Part shown: piece after piece, positions 47,411-59,759 of the stretch
Numbering within the stretch: position 1 is the stretch's first letter
Layout: the number at the start of each line of letters is the position of its first letter
Origin: Laburnicola sp. R22_1
Taxonomy: Eukaryota > Ascomycota > Dothideomycetes > Pleosporales > Didymosphaeriaceae
Direction of reading: 5' to 3'
NCBI GenBank assembly: GCA_014281115.1
Contig: JACONQ010000004.1
Coordinates: 1,488,001 to 1,552,000, forward strand
DNA length: 64,000 nucleotides
Program-made: the position numbers and the translations under genes
The notes under the pieces: generated by a model
Told to the model about the DNA's origin: nothing
Seen by the model: only the letters and a program-made list of their open reading frames with translations
Databases searched by the model: none

Positions 47411-47609
47411 GGTTTTTACAATACAATCACTAAAAAATTAACAAAGGTAGCTAGAGCCAACACCAGGACGACGATGGATAACGGAGACGTGCCAAACAGT
47501 ACTCCGTTTGATCTATGCCTGTCAGCCAAGCCGCCGTCGAAAACCCCTGTACGCCTCGGCGGCTTACTCGGCGATTACCTGTACAAAACGGAGTAGAAAA
47601 CGGAATCGA

Positions 47610-47623
47610 AACCAAACAGGCCC
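47610..47623 (-). repeat. right terminal inverted repeat of the Harbinger element
   Basis: AACCAAACAGGGCC, the exact inverse of the left end, followed by CTAA. Confidence 0.9.
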
Positions 47624-48855
47624 TAAGGCAACAAAGTTAAAAGCCCTTAGTAAAATAGTTAATTTTATACTAATTATAGTAGTATAGTAAATACTTATAG
47701 TAAGTAGTATTAGTATAAGTAAAAGTAGCTAAAGTTATAATACTACTAATATTAACTAGTTATTAGAAAATAGGTAGCGGAGTAATATAGGGCATAATAA
47801 GAGGTAACTAAGTATATTAAGTAGTAGTAATAAATAAAATAAATTACTATGAGGTATAAATCCCTTATAAATAATATTATATATTAGAAGTTCCTTAATT
47901 TATCTAACTTTAGTATATACCTAGATTTTATAATATTTTTTTAAAGTTACTTTTACTCTAAAAGTACGTTAGTATATTAAAATAAATTTTATAGTTACTA
48001 ACTAGTACTATATATTTTTTTAGTTAAAAAATATATTTATTTATACTTTACAAACTTAAATCTTTCTATATAGGGCTATGCTTTTTTATAATTACCTTTT
48101 TACACTCTTTTTAATTACTAAGTATGAGGCTCTACTTTTTTTATTATACTATTTAAGATAAAAGTCTTTATTATTCTACTTCTAAGTAGTTATTTAATAA
48201 TATATAGGGCTATAATTATAATTAAAAAAATTAACTGGCTATTTAAAATTACTAAAGTAAAAATAAAAATTAAGTATAAAATTTAGTAAAGATAAGTAAA
48301 AATAAATAAAAGACTTAGTAAGTAAATAAAAATATTTTTACTTTTACCTAAATTATATAATTAGTAATATAAGTGTGTATAATAAAAACTAATAAGAAAT
48401 TATATTAGTATTAATTAAATAAGTTATTTGTATACCGTATAGGCAAGGGCACCTAAAGGTGTTAAGGTTTTAATATTATCGCATAATAGTATTATATAGG
48501 AATTATATAATACCTATACGCTACAGCCTATATACTATAGAATTTTCTTTTTCTATTTATATTCTTTCTAAAGACAAGTAATTAATACGAAGTTATTATA
48601 TTATATTATTTTCTTTCTTATACACTTATTTTCTACACCCTTTATACTTACTAATATAAAGTATTAGATATTAATATTTATATAGCTAGCTATAAAGTAC
48701 TTATATAATACTAATTAGTAGTTAACTAACTCTTAATTATAGATTAGTAAGAGTAAAGATAAATTATATAAGTTATTATTAGCTATATAATTTATTTTAT
48801 TATATTCTATTCTCTATATATAAAAGGATAGTAGATTAAACCTTTATAAAGTTAG

Positions 48856-49031
48856 TGTGAGGGGCTTTAGACTAAGAGGTTAGAGTTGCCTAAGTAAACT
48901 TATAAATTTAATAGAGTTTAATAGTAACTCTAGCTATAGACTTATATATACTTCTAGCTTAGTAGAAGTATAGACCTAGAACTCTAAGGTAGTAGGCTAA
49001 GTAACTATAGAAGGGCGCTTAGTCCCTTATA
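48856..49031 (-). repeat. candidate LTR, left copy (3' LTR of the minus-strand gypsy relic)
   Basis: A 176-bp sequence with inverted ends (TGTGAGGGGCT ... AGTCCCTTATA). It is repeated in direct orientation at about 62742-62918 with mostly transition differences. Identity as an LTR is inferred from the TG...CA-like ends and from flanking the gypsy remnants. A small repeat of another kind is possible because matching target duplications were not found. Confidence 0.55.
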
Positions 49032-51400
49032 TATTTCCCTCCTTCTAAAAAATTTCTAGCATTATATTCTATACTTCTTATAGTAGTAGCACTAATTCCT
49101 CTTCTACACGCCTAAAGTCTTAAGGATAAATTTAATATTACGTGTGCTAATAATAGTACTCTAAGCCTCTATAAAGTTTGAAGCGTACTTTAGCTAGAGA
49201 GAGCACTAAACTCCTATTCTTTTACCTTTAGTAGGATAATCTAGTTATTATATCTAACGTATTTATATTTATATCTCTTAGGTTCTATTTGTAGCGTTAA
49301 ATTAACTACCTAGGGGTAGCACGACAAAGGCTTTCATCTTAAATAACATGACAAAAAAAGCAGAGCTTCCTGCTTAGTAATTAAAAAGAGCGTAAAAAAG
49401 ATAATTATAAAAAAAGAGCTTAGGTTTTATAAAGTAACTTAGTTATTATATCTAACGTATTTGTATTTATTTCTCTTAGTTTCTATAGTATAGCTGCCTA
49501 TTTTAGTTAAGAATTTGCGCTAGTATTATTTACTCTAGCTATGGTAAATAAAAAAGTTTTTATCTTAGTTTTACTTTTCTTTTCTACTCTACTACTATAT
49601 CTACAATACTTCTTATTAATATTGCGCTATATTCTAATTACTACTTCTACTTTTATACTATTTTTGCTATTTTTCTTATTATTAATTTCTATTATAGTTA
49701 GAGCTAATAAGCAATATCTTATAGTAGTCCTTATAACTCTAAGTAAACCTCTAAAGGCTAGCTTAACTATAACTTAGTATTTCTCTATAAAGATTATAAC
49801 TTATAGCACTTTTACTTATAATAATAAGCCTTTACTACCTACTCTAAATTTTTATAGTACTAAGGACTTTAAGAAGTTTATATATAATAAGACTATAAAG
49901 AACTATTATAGAGTTAGTTTCTTAGTTCTTTTATATTATTTCTTACTAATTTTAAATAGTTCTTTAAGAACTTAAGCTGCAATTAGAAGATCCTTAAGGC
50001 TATTTATATAATATCTAAGGAATATATTTTTAAGGCTGCCTATATTTATAAGAAAACTTACTAGCGCTACTTTAAGCAGCTTATTTTTTATACGTAAAGG
50101 CTTATAGGAAAGAAGCGTAACTATAAGGCTTATATTATTTACTTTAGTAAGTATTTAAGCAAGATATAATAATTCTCTAGTAAGCCTCTTTCTTACTAAT
50201 CTATATCTTAGATCTAGGATAGCTTATAAGAGAACTCTACTAAGACTAAATTTACTAATCTTATTCTAGAATATATTCTTTATAGTAATAGTTATACTAG
50301 TAAGTTCCTTATTACTTTCTAGTAAGCTTATCTTAATATCTTTATCTATAAGCATAGCTTTACTATTTAGAGTGCTTAAGTTAAGTTCTAAAAGATAAAT
50401 AACACTAATACTAGATATTTTAGATAGGATATAGAGCTTTTGTATTAGATTCTTATAGTTTAGTAGAATACTTGCACTATTTTTTATGCTTTTTCTAATA
50501 AACTTACTATAAGTCCTAGGTTATTTAGAGTTTATCTTTTTTAGCTAATATTATGCTATAGTTAATTGCTACTTCTACTGTGCCTATTCTAGAGCCTTCC
50601 TATTAGAATCTAGTTAAGCTTGTTCTAAATATTATAGAGACTATCTACGCTAGCGAGATATTAGAAGAATATAAGATTACTACTTTTCTAAAGTATATTA
50701 AATAGGTTTTAGGTTTTACAACTATTAGTTCTATTTAAATTACTATTTTTTATAAAAAGATTAAGAGAATAGATTTTAATTCTAATCTAGGTAAGAGTAA
50801 GTTTATAGAGGAGAAGTAGTATTTCTATTTATTTTTCTAAGATATTAGAACTTTTCTATTTTTCTTTTTAGCGTTATTATAAAGGTCTAGAGGTTTTTTC
50901 TTATATAGTTTATAACTTTATAGGTATAGCTAAGCTATAAGCTTAGCTTCTATAATATTTTAATTTTTTTAGTTATACTATATTTATTTCCTCTTTTTTA
51001 TAATATTCTCCTTTAAATAGCCCTCTTTTTTCTCTTCCTAATTACTCTACTTTCTATTACTTAAAATCTATATTATGTTATTATAAGGAGAATAATTCTC
51101 CCTTTTTTTACTAGCTTATACTAGAGCTAATACTTATAAATAATTTATAGTACTTTCTTACGCGTTCTCTACTCTTTTAAGTAAATTATAGTCTTATTTT
51201 CTACTAATTCTTAAGTAATTAGTAGGGAGAGCTAAAGGTCTAGACTTATTCTAACCTCCCTTTAGTAGAGGCTTTCTAAGTTCTCTACTAGGAATGTAAC
51301 TTCTATACTAGAAGCTATAGTATATTTGCTAGTTTAGGAAGTTCCTATAAAAGTTTATAGGTAACTCTTTATTATTATTTTAAAATAAAAAGGTATATAT
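49032..51400. other. unassigned relic between the left LTR and integrase
   Basis: About 2.4 kb of AT-rich decayed sequence with coding-like stretches on the plus strand broken by stops (for example near 50.0 kb). A short direct repeat (ttattatatctaacgtattt) occurs near 49244 and 49444. It may be another nested repeat or extra gypsy cargo. Confidence 0.4.
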
Positions 51401-52139
51401 TTTGTAATAATTCCATACCTCTATAGGAGAGAGATTTATAGTAAGTTCTTAAGTTAGATTAGTATTATCTAACTACTTAACTTAGTATAGTAATTTTTAT
51501 AGCCTCCTTCCCTTTTAGATAAGTTTCTTAGCTAAGATATTTTTTATAATCTATTTCTCTTTTCCTTTAATAATAATAGCCTCTAGTTTCCTATTATCTA
51601 TAGCCTAGCTAGGGAGAGGGTCTTCTCTAGCTAGGTATAGATAATTTACTAAGAATACTAGGTAAACTCTAAATAGAATATCTAGTTTTATATTATAGGA
51701 GTTTACTACCTATATAACTATAAATTTTATATTTTTCTAGTCTAACTTCTTATTAGAGTAGAAGTTAGATAGGTAGTTTCTATACTAAAGCTAGACTTTA
51801 TCTCCTTCTTTTAATATAGGAGTGTCTCTTTAGTGCTAGTTTACTTGCCACTTCTACTCTTATTAGGACTTAGCTATTTTGGCTTAAATAAATATAAAAA
51901 CTTTTTAAAACTTTTATAATAAAGCTTTAGTAGACTTTACTAGCTATAAATCCTACTATTAATAGTTAATAGCTTTTATCTCTATATCTAGCTTAAATAG
52001 ATCTATATTATATCTATACTAGAGAAAGAATAGTGCTACTTTAGTAGAGGTGACTTCTTGCCTATTAATAGCTATTTGCGCTATAGAGTAGTGTAGGGCC
52101 TAATTCTTCTAGTTCTATTATATAAAGGCGTGGAGGTAT
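51400..52139 (-). pseudogene. decayed gypsy integrase, C-terminal part
   Basis: The minus strand reads LFFL*YRYNIDLFKLDIEI near 51.97-52.03 kb, then Q/K-rich helix sequence, LKEGDKV*L near 51.8 kb and KLD*KNIKFIVI near 51.7 kb. These match the end of the integrase core and the GPY/F-like C-terminal domain of fungal gypsy elements. Stops are mostly at former Gln or Trp codons. Confidence 0.75.
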
Positions 52140-52147
52140 ACCTTAAT
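52140..52147. repeat. left 8-bp target duplication of the hAT element
   Basis: accttaat. The right copy at 57990-57997 is gccttaac. The two differences are A/G and T/C transitions, as RIP would produce. Confidence 0.7.
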
Positions 52148-52204
52148 TAGGCTGGCAAATAGGTATAGGCTGGGTTGGAGTTAGGTTCTCTTATATAAGA
52201 CTCT

Positions 52205-52325
52205 AACCCTAACCTAATCTCTACCTATAGATTTTGCGCTAGTAATAGGTATAGGTTAGGTTAGGGTTGTATAGACTATAGGTTAGGTTAAGGTTACATA
52301 GACTAGGTTGTATTAGGTCTAACTA
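52205..52325 (-). repeat. left subterminal repeat array of the hAT element
   Basis: About two to three decayed copies of the 33-bp unit (inverse form of aacctaacctatacctaga). The opposite array is at 57757-57955. Confidence 0.65.
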
Positions 52326-53279
52326 ATTATATTTTTATTATCTATATATAATTTTATAGTAAATTACTATAAAAAATACTCTTATTATTATAGTAGTAAT
52401 TATTATGATTACTTATTATAGTAAAAGTATAGCTTTAGTATTAAATATATATATTAAACCTAACTAAGCGCCTAGCTATTCTAAACCTAACTAAGCGCCT
52501 TACTATTTACCTAGTATCTATATTCTTCTTATAGTATCTATCTGCTAGCTATATATTCTTAGCCTATATAATAATCTATTTTATATAAATAGCGTTAATA
52601 TTAGTATTTAGAAGTATTAGTATTTATTTTATAGTAGAAGTAAAGTAGTATAAAGAAATATCTTTAAACATTCTAACTAGAAAAGCCTTTACTACCTCTT
52701 AGAGAGTAGCTAGCATAGTAAACTAGAAGCGCAGATCTTTCTTATTATTATTTTGCGCTATTTTCTTAATAAGATGGTAGAATAGTATTTTCCTAATAAG
52801 GAGCTTAATGCTTTTTTAGTTCTTTTTAATTTTCTTAAGTATTATAGCTATATATTATTAGAATATATATATAATAAATAGCTATAATAATAATATACTG
52901 CCTAGCTTCTAGTAGTGCTTCTTTTTTAGTATAGTAGGTAGTATTTTGCGAGGCGCCTTTTATATAGCCTTAGTAGCTAGTAGCTTTTTTTTTGCTTAAG
53001 ATTTGCTAGTAACTAGTTTAGAGTATTTAGCTAGCCTAGTATATACTATTATTTTAGAAATTAAGGTTATATAGTAGTTAAGACTATAGAGTATTAAAAA
53101 AGTAGCTAGAAGAGTAGTAAGGTGGAGTAGCTAAGTAGGCAGTAAGGTAAGTAAAAAAACACGCTAGTGTTGTTAGTGCCTTGCTTATGCGTATAGGTCC
53201 CTATAGTTACTTTTTATAATAATAATAATAATTTTATTATTTTTATAATATTAACTGCAGTTATTATATACTATTATTA

Positions 53280-54600
53280 CACCCTATACTATAGCGTCTA
53301 TTAAGGAAGAGTCTTCTAACGTCCTTAAGGGCCTTCTAAGTAGCGGCCTATAGATACTAGCAAATTTTAAGAGTAATAAGTAGGAGGGTTTTACTAAGAT
53401 ACCTAGTAATTATAGTCTTTTATTACACTATATACTAATATAGATACGGGCTTTATATCTAGAAATAAAGAGATTAGCACTATTTTTTATATTATAGATA
53501 AGATAGCTTTTAAAAAGATTATCATACTAATTATAAAGTGCTATTTAAAGGTGCACTTAGTAATAGCGCCTATACTATTATATAAAGGTTTTGTAATACA
53601 CTCTATAGTAAAGAAGAAAAGGTACTAGACTTTGCTAAATTAGCTAATTAAGCTATATAATATTAGCTTAAGAAGAAGTTTTATAATAATAAGGACTACT
53701 AACTACTTTTTAAAGTATAAAAGTATTAATAGCTTATATAGAAAGAAGAAGAGCTTATATAGTTCTACTTTAAGAATTAAAAAAGTAGTATATTATTATA
53801 TTTTATTATTATATATTAGTTAATTAATAAAGAGTAGGCAACTAGTTAGAAGTAAAACTAATAGCTATGTATAAGAAGTAGAGTAAGATTAAAAATAAAG
53901 TTAATCTAAGGGCCTATTAAGTAGCTCTAGCTAAGTATAGAATTACTACTAATAAGGAGAAAGGCCCTTTTACACTATAGAGTTGCGTAGATAAATAAAT
54001 CTTTAGTTATAGTAGTGCATATAAGAAGTTCTTGCATAATATATATAAGGCAGGCCTAAAAAAGCTTAAGGCTAATAGCTTTAAGAGTAAAGCTAATAAG
54101 AAAGAGTAGAAGGACTTCTATAATAGTATAGGCAATATAGGTCTAACTACTAAGAAGCTAGTAATAGTTACTAATAAGGAATAGTTATAAGTTTATTATA
54201 CTTATTTATTATACACTTTTACTAATAATTATTAGTTACTATAAGCCTAGTCCTCTTACTAATCTTATTAACTATAGTAAGAATAGTATACTTAATAGTA
54301 ATAAGGTGTATATTAAGGGGAATAATAATAAAGAGTGTAAAAAGAAAATTAAGGGTAATAGAAAGAAGCTTAAGACTTATTTCTAAAAGTTACTAAATAG
54401 GTATAACTCTAATATTATAGATAAGAATATAGACTTTAAAAGTTTTTTAGACTTTAGGGCTTAGATACTAAGGGGGTTTAGATAATAAAGGGGCTTAGAT
54501 ACTAAGGGGGTTTTAAATAATAAGGAAGTTTTAGATAATAAGAGGGGCTTAGGTACTAAGGGGGTTTTAGACAATAATTAGCGTATAGAATAAAATAAGC
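53280..54600 (+). pseudogene. unidentified decayed ORF inside the hAT element
   Basis: Plus-strand reading through stops gives long coding-like runs, for example FTKIPSNYSLLLHYIL near 53.4 kb and VALAKYRITTNKEKGPFTL near 53.95 kb. They lie upstream of the transposase region. They could be a second protein of the element or an older host or repeat fragment. I do not recognise the family. Confidence 0.35.
54457..54575. repeat. short tandem repeat inside the hAT element
   Basis: gggcttagatactaaggggg occurs at 54457, 54491 and (slightly changed) 54545, joined by ttttagataataa-type spacers. Confidence 0.7.
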
Positions 54601-57139
54601 TAGAGTTATAGTTTTGCTATAGCTAATTATTATAGCTAATAATTATATACTAGTTGCTAAGAATGCTGCCTATAGTAGTATAGTAATAAGCTAATTGCTA
54701 CCTAAAACTAACTTTGTAACAAAGGGCTATGTACTAGTTTAGATTTAAAACTAACTTATTATTAGTATATTATACGCTGCACACTATTTCTAGCTAATCT
54801 TATTATTAGTTAAATACTACTACAGTTAATATTATAGAATTTAGTTTATTCTATTCTTTTCTTAAACTACTATTTTCTTAAATAACTATTTAACTAGTTA
54901 TTACGTCTTTTTATTATACTAATATTCTTAAGTGCTGCATTAAGTACCACACCTACTCTAGAAATTAATATACAGCCCTATATTAATAAACTAGTTGCCC
55001 TACTACTAGATACTCTTCTTAGATATAGAATTCTAGCCCTATAGGCTAATAGGTTAGAAAGTAGAATAATTTATCTTATTTAACGTCCCCCTTTAGACTT
55101 TTAAAAGTTAGAAATAGGGAAAAAGATATTTGCTATATAGGACGCATAGTAGTCTAATACTTAATAGGCTAAAGACAAACAAATCTATAATCTACACTAG
55201 AGCTCTTACCTTTGTATAGGTATTATCTCGACTATATTCTAGAAGGACGTAGAGTACCCCTCTAGTTGTCTATATATATTCTGTCTTAACTGCGGCTATG
55301 TACTATAATACCTAAGTGTTAACTTTACTAGTACTTAGCTAATTATTACTAAGTACATTATTAACTATATAAGGTTCTAAGTATATATGTAGTAGGATAA
55401 GCCTATTTATAAAAGGACTTTTACTTCTTAGTATAAAAAAGCAAATAGCTATTTTATATTCTATATACTCTCTATAGGTATTTAAAACTAAACTTATATA
55501 GGTAATAATTAATAATAACTAGTCCTTATAAATAGTAAAGCAACTATCCTTTTAACGCTTTCTCTATTTCCTTAGGCCTAATACTATAATAACTAGCTAA
55601 TATAGGTTCTACTAGATATTTCTAAATAAATTTAATATTGCTAAAGTAGCTATTTTTAGTAATATTAGCAGGGTAACTAAACTCTTTATCTTACTTAACG
55701 CATAGTCTATAGCTAATTACCTTAGCTTCGTAGCTATTAATAGTTACTATATTAATAATGCTTAGTAGCTTAAGACAAAGCTACTTAACTTTGTACTGAT
55801 ATGTGGCAGCTACACTAGAGTATTAATAGTATTAGAGGTACTATAAGTCTTTAAGGATATAGAAACTGCGTAGAAGCTCTTAGCTATTATATATAATAAT
55901 ACTAGTAATAATAGCACTCTAGCTTAGAGCGTCTAGTATAAACTATTAGAGAAGAATATTATCTAGAACTAAAAAGAGAACACAATCCTATATCTTATTT
56001 ATATTATTAACCTTATAGTTTAAGATATTATTTATTACCTTAAGTTATTAGCGCCTATTAATCTTAACTTTTAAAAGACGCTCTAGCGGCAATATGTAAA
56101 CAAAATCTAGACGTAGATATCTATTCTAAATTCCCTTTATAAGATATGTTAGCTATTATTATAGAAAGTTATTATGGAAAGTTATTATAAAAAGTTATTA
56201 TAGAAAGTTATTACAAACTAACTAGCGCGTAGCTCTATGCTATTTGCATTATAATTAACTAGTTACTATAGTAATTTAAGCAATTTCTTATAGTATAGAG
56301 TAATATACTACTAAAGAAGTAATTATCTATAATTTAAAATATCTAAATAAGATAGAACTCTACGTATAATATGTGCAAGCGCACACTAAAGCTTTAGGCG
56401 AATATTAATATATAGCTAGAGAAGGAGATTATAATAAAAATAACTAGGAGATTAAATACTTCTACTTGTAGCGATACTATAGAGGCAGACTTTAAAACCC
56501 TTAAATAACTTTAACTATTAGCCCTAGAATAGTTATATTTAAGTTAATTATCTCTATACTCTAAAAGTTTAAGGAGGCTATAAACTTCCTAAGTAAGAAC
56601 TAAAAATCCTAGGTCCTATACATCTAGCTTATATATAACTAGCTCCTTAATTTTCTAAATAAGATAAATAATAAGCTTATTAAAGAGTTAAATAATATTA
56701 GATAGCTAGAAACTATATAGGCTATATTTAAGATAGAACAAAAAAAGTTGCGTAAGTATTACTTCAAAACAGATAGAAAGAAGAGTTTCTTATTTAATTA
56801 TATAACAATATTAAATCTTTTACAAAAGCTTATAGTGTATAAGGTATTATAATTATAGCTATTTATTATAGTTATATGCTAATAGTTGCATATAATAAGA
56901 TATAGAAGACCTAGAATAAGTATATATACTACTAATAGTTCCTAGAGCATCTTAATTACTATAATAGCTTAATAGCTAGAGACTCTACTCTAGTCTTAAA
57001 TACTAACCTAAGATAGTTATAAGGTAGTAAATAGTTTTAAAAGCCTCTTTTGCTATCTAGTTTATAGTCTAGTAGCATCTCTACCTCTAGCTAAAGTTTA
57101 GCTACGCTAGATATTAATTATAACTTAGCCCTAACTTAG

Positions 57140-57405
57140 ATAGAAGAAGAAATATACCTAAGTACTCCTATAGTTAAAAAGAGTAATAGGTTTAATATAC
57201 TAGTGTGGTAGAAAGTTTATTAAATATCTTACTTCTAACTTGCGTAGATTGTAAAGAATATTCTAGTAGTGTAGATTTTATAGGTAGGTGTTAAGCGCGT
57301 CTTTAATATTAGTAGAAATATAATTAGAAATTAAAGGCATAATCTCGCTACTTAAATAATTTAAAAGGTTATAATAGTTAAGTTTATAATAGCTAATAAG
57401 CAATT
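57140..57405 (+). pseudogene. decayed hAT transposase, C-terminal dimerisation domain
   Basis: Plus-strand frame with stops reads EEEIYLSTPIVKKSN, then ILVWWKVY, the NILVV and GVKRVFNISRN blocks, and ending IIVKFIIANK. This is the order of the conserved hAT family C-terminal region (W-W, ...S....S/N..R-N-...R). The upstream transposase core to about 55 kb is too decayed to define. Confidence 0.75.
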
Positions 57406-57756
57406 TATAAAGTTATTATATCCTAATATAGAAGAGTATAATTTAGAGAATATAGTACTATTAGATAAAAAAAAATTATATAAGCTACTAGCTAATAAGG
57501 AGACTATTAAAACTATATAAGATTCTAAGATTTTAGATAGTAAGCTACTAACTCCTTCCTACTAGGGGTAGCCACTATAAAAGCAGTTAAGGCCTTAGCG
57601 CTACTATAGCATTAGCAATAATAAGATGTAATAAATATATATATTAATCGCAAAATAGCGTTAATTTTACTTTTACTTAGATTTTTTTATACACCTTTAG
57701 AGAGTAACTAAAGTTATTAATTTTATTACTATCAATTTTATATAATATAAGTTACG

Positions 57757-57955
57757 CAACCCTAATAGATACTCTAACCTAATCTATACTTAGGAGTCTG
57801 TGTAACCTAACCGAACCTATACCTAGAGTCTATACAACCTAATCTAACCTATATCTAGAGTCTATGCAACCTTAACCTAACCTATACCTAGAGTCTATGC
57901 AACCTTAACCTAACCTATACCTAGGGTCTATACAACTCTAACCCAATCCTATATC
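57757..57955 (+). repeat. right subterminal 33-bp repeat array of the hAT element
   Basis: At least five copies. The block cctatacctagagtctat begins at about 57816, 57848, 57881 and 57914, a spacing of 32-33 bases, preceded by more decayed copies. Confidence 0.8.
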
Positions 57956-57997
57956 TAAGCTGGGTACCCCGAACCCATTTACTAGCCTAGCCTTAAC

Positions 57998-58600
57998 TAT
58001 AGAATTTATATGTTTTATAGTACTATTAGTCTCTAGATATTTAGAGAAGGATAATCTCCTTTAGATCTATATTCTCTTATATAGATGCCTCTAAAAGTTG
58101 CTTATAAATTAACCTCTATAGTTAGAAATTATAGTATTAGAGAGCTAATAATAGGCTATAATATAATAAAGAAACACCTTTACTACTATTTCTACCTTTA
58201 AGTCTAGTAGGAGGACTAAAACTATTCCTTTCTCTAGCCTATTATATACTACTATTATATTTGTGTTTCCTTTACTTATAGAGAGCTTAGTAATAAAGTC
58301 TATAGAGATTTTCTTTTATATTTAGTTTAGAAGAGAAAAGGATTTTAGTAGCCCTTATTTTATATTTCTTTATAGCTTAGTTCTTTTATATATATTATAG
58401 TTCTTAATCAATTTATAGATAAAGTTTAATATTTTTAGAAAGAAGTATAATTCAGCAACTATTTTATAGGTAATCTCTTTCCTTAGGTACCAAGATATAG
58501 GAGAGTTATAAATTATAGCAACTAGTATTATTTATAGAGGTTTCTAGTCTAGAACCTATTTTTATTTCTAGTACTAAAGATAACTAGTATTATTAATATT
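57998..58600 (-). pseudogene. decayed gypsy integrase, N-terminal and core part
   Basis: Minus strand reads FIYKLIKNYNIYKRTK near 58.41 kb, corresponding to the zinc-binding ...C..C...K stretch, then ISIDFITKLSISKGNTNII near 58.30 kb, the start of the catalytic core with its first Asp. It continues after the hAT insertion at 52.14 kb. Confidence 0.75.
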
Positions 58601-59759
58601 GCATTTTTATATAGTAACCTTTAAGTTTAGAAAAAAGAGGAAAGTGCGCCTATAGTAAAGGATATACTTCTTTACTTTCCTAAATATAAAATTTTCTTCT
58701 AAGCTATAAAACTATAGTTTATCTATATCTAGATTTACTAGAGAATACGTTTCTAGTCTAGAAGAAAACTCTTCTAGTAAGTAAAAAGAAGAAGACTAGC
58801 GTTTTTATTTAGCCTAGCTTTATTTTTCTCTAAAGCGGTTAAGCCTTCTATGCAGAGCTTATATTGCTAGGACTATAAATATTTAAAGCCTATTATTGTT
58901 ATTCCCTAAAGGAATCTTTTTAAGAAGTTAGATTTTATAGAACTTAACCTAGTTATTTTTAGTATTAGTAGGTATATTCTACTAGCGTTATAAAAGGGCA
59001 TCTGCTCTTAAGTTAATAGTTTCTAGTTCATATTAGAATATTATATTATATTTACTAAAGGTATTAGCCTAGTATATATACCTTTTATTTAACTTTCTAA
59101 ACTTTATAAAGTATATAAGGTTCTTATAACTAGTATATATAAGTGTATAGAGAATAGCCTAGAGTATATTATACTACTTCTTAGTTACTTTAATAACTAT
59201 AAATATCTTCTTATTATAGATTATATAGTTTACCTCTATAAAAGTATATTTAGTAAAGAAGTAGGTAATTAGCCTAAGAACTTCTTTTATATTAAACTAT
59301 AAAAATAGGCTCTAAAGGCCTAGCCTAAAGAGTTAGCCTCTAATACTCTTTTCTTTTTAGTATTAAAGTGGGCTAGCGTAGGCTTAGTGCAGAACACTTT
59401 CTTTAAGTAGTTAAAGACCTATTATTATTTCTACCCCTATAAAAAAGGAGTTTTCTTCCTAGTTAACTTTATTAATAAAGATACTACTTCTAAGAAGTTC
59501 TCTATAAACCTCTAGTAAAAGTTAGTCAAACCTAAAAAATTCTAAATACTCTTTATATCTATAGAAGGGGCCTAATTCTAAATAGCTTTAACTTTCTCTA
59601 GATCTATACTAATTCCCTTTCTATACTTTATAATAAATTTAAAATACTTAGTCTTAGTAACTATAAACTTACACTTTTTAATATCTAAGTGTAGCCTTGC
59701 TTTTACCTAACTTCTCTACTACCTATTATACTTTGTCCTAATAGTCCTTTAAAGATCTA

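Larger units (their letters stand above)
44471..47623. mobile_element. intact PIF/Harbinger-type DNA transposon
   Basis: A 3153-bp element bounded by perfect 14-bp terminal inverted repeats, GGCCCTGTTTGGTT at 44471-44484 and its reverse complement at 47610-47623. It is flanked by CTAA on both sides (44467-44470 and 47624-47627). The TAA in this duplication fits the 3-bp TWA targets of PIF/Harbinger. Inside are a DDE_Tnp_4-type transposase (plus) and a Myb/SANT-like protein (minus), converging near 46 kb. Subterminal CTCCGTTTTG-like motifs recur at both ends. Composition is like the host genes, without the stop-riddled AT drift seen just to the right, so the copy appears young and potentially active. 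Confidence 0.88.
52148..57989 (+). mobile_element. RIP-decayed hAT transposon, inserted in the gypsy integrase
   Basis: A 5842-bp element whose ends start TAGGCTGGCAAATAGGT on the left and, inverted, TAGGCTAGTAAATGGGT on the right, close to hAT ends. It is flanked by decayed 8-bp duplications, the size expected for hAT. Just inside each end lie arrays of a 33-bp unit in opposite orientation. On the plus strand the C-terminal hAT dimerisation region is readable near 57.14-57.40 kb (IVKKSNRFNILVWWKVY, GVKRVFNISRNIIRN). It splits the gypsy integrase between 52139 and 57998, so it arrived later than the gypsy copy. Confidence 0.82.

Noticed and set aside
46296..47441. Plus-strand frames over the Harbinger right half
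   Set aside because: Shadows of the minus-strand Myb/SANT-like ORF.
49541..49777. 78-codon frame rich in Leu/Ile/Phe, looking like a membrane protein
   Set aside because: Arises from AT-rich RIP-mutated DNA, which produces hydrophobic codons by chance.
57757..57955. CCTAACCTAA-type repeats resembling telomeric DNA
   Set aside because: The unit is 33 bp and forms a mirrored pair inside hAT ends, so it belongs to the transposon.
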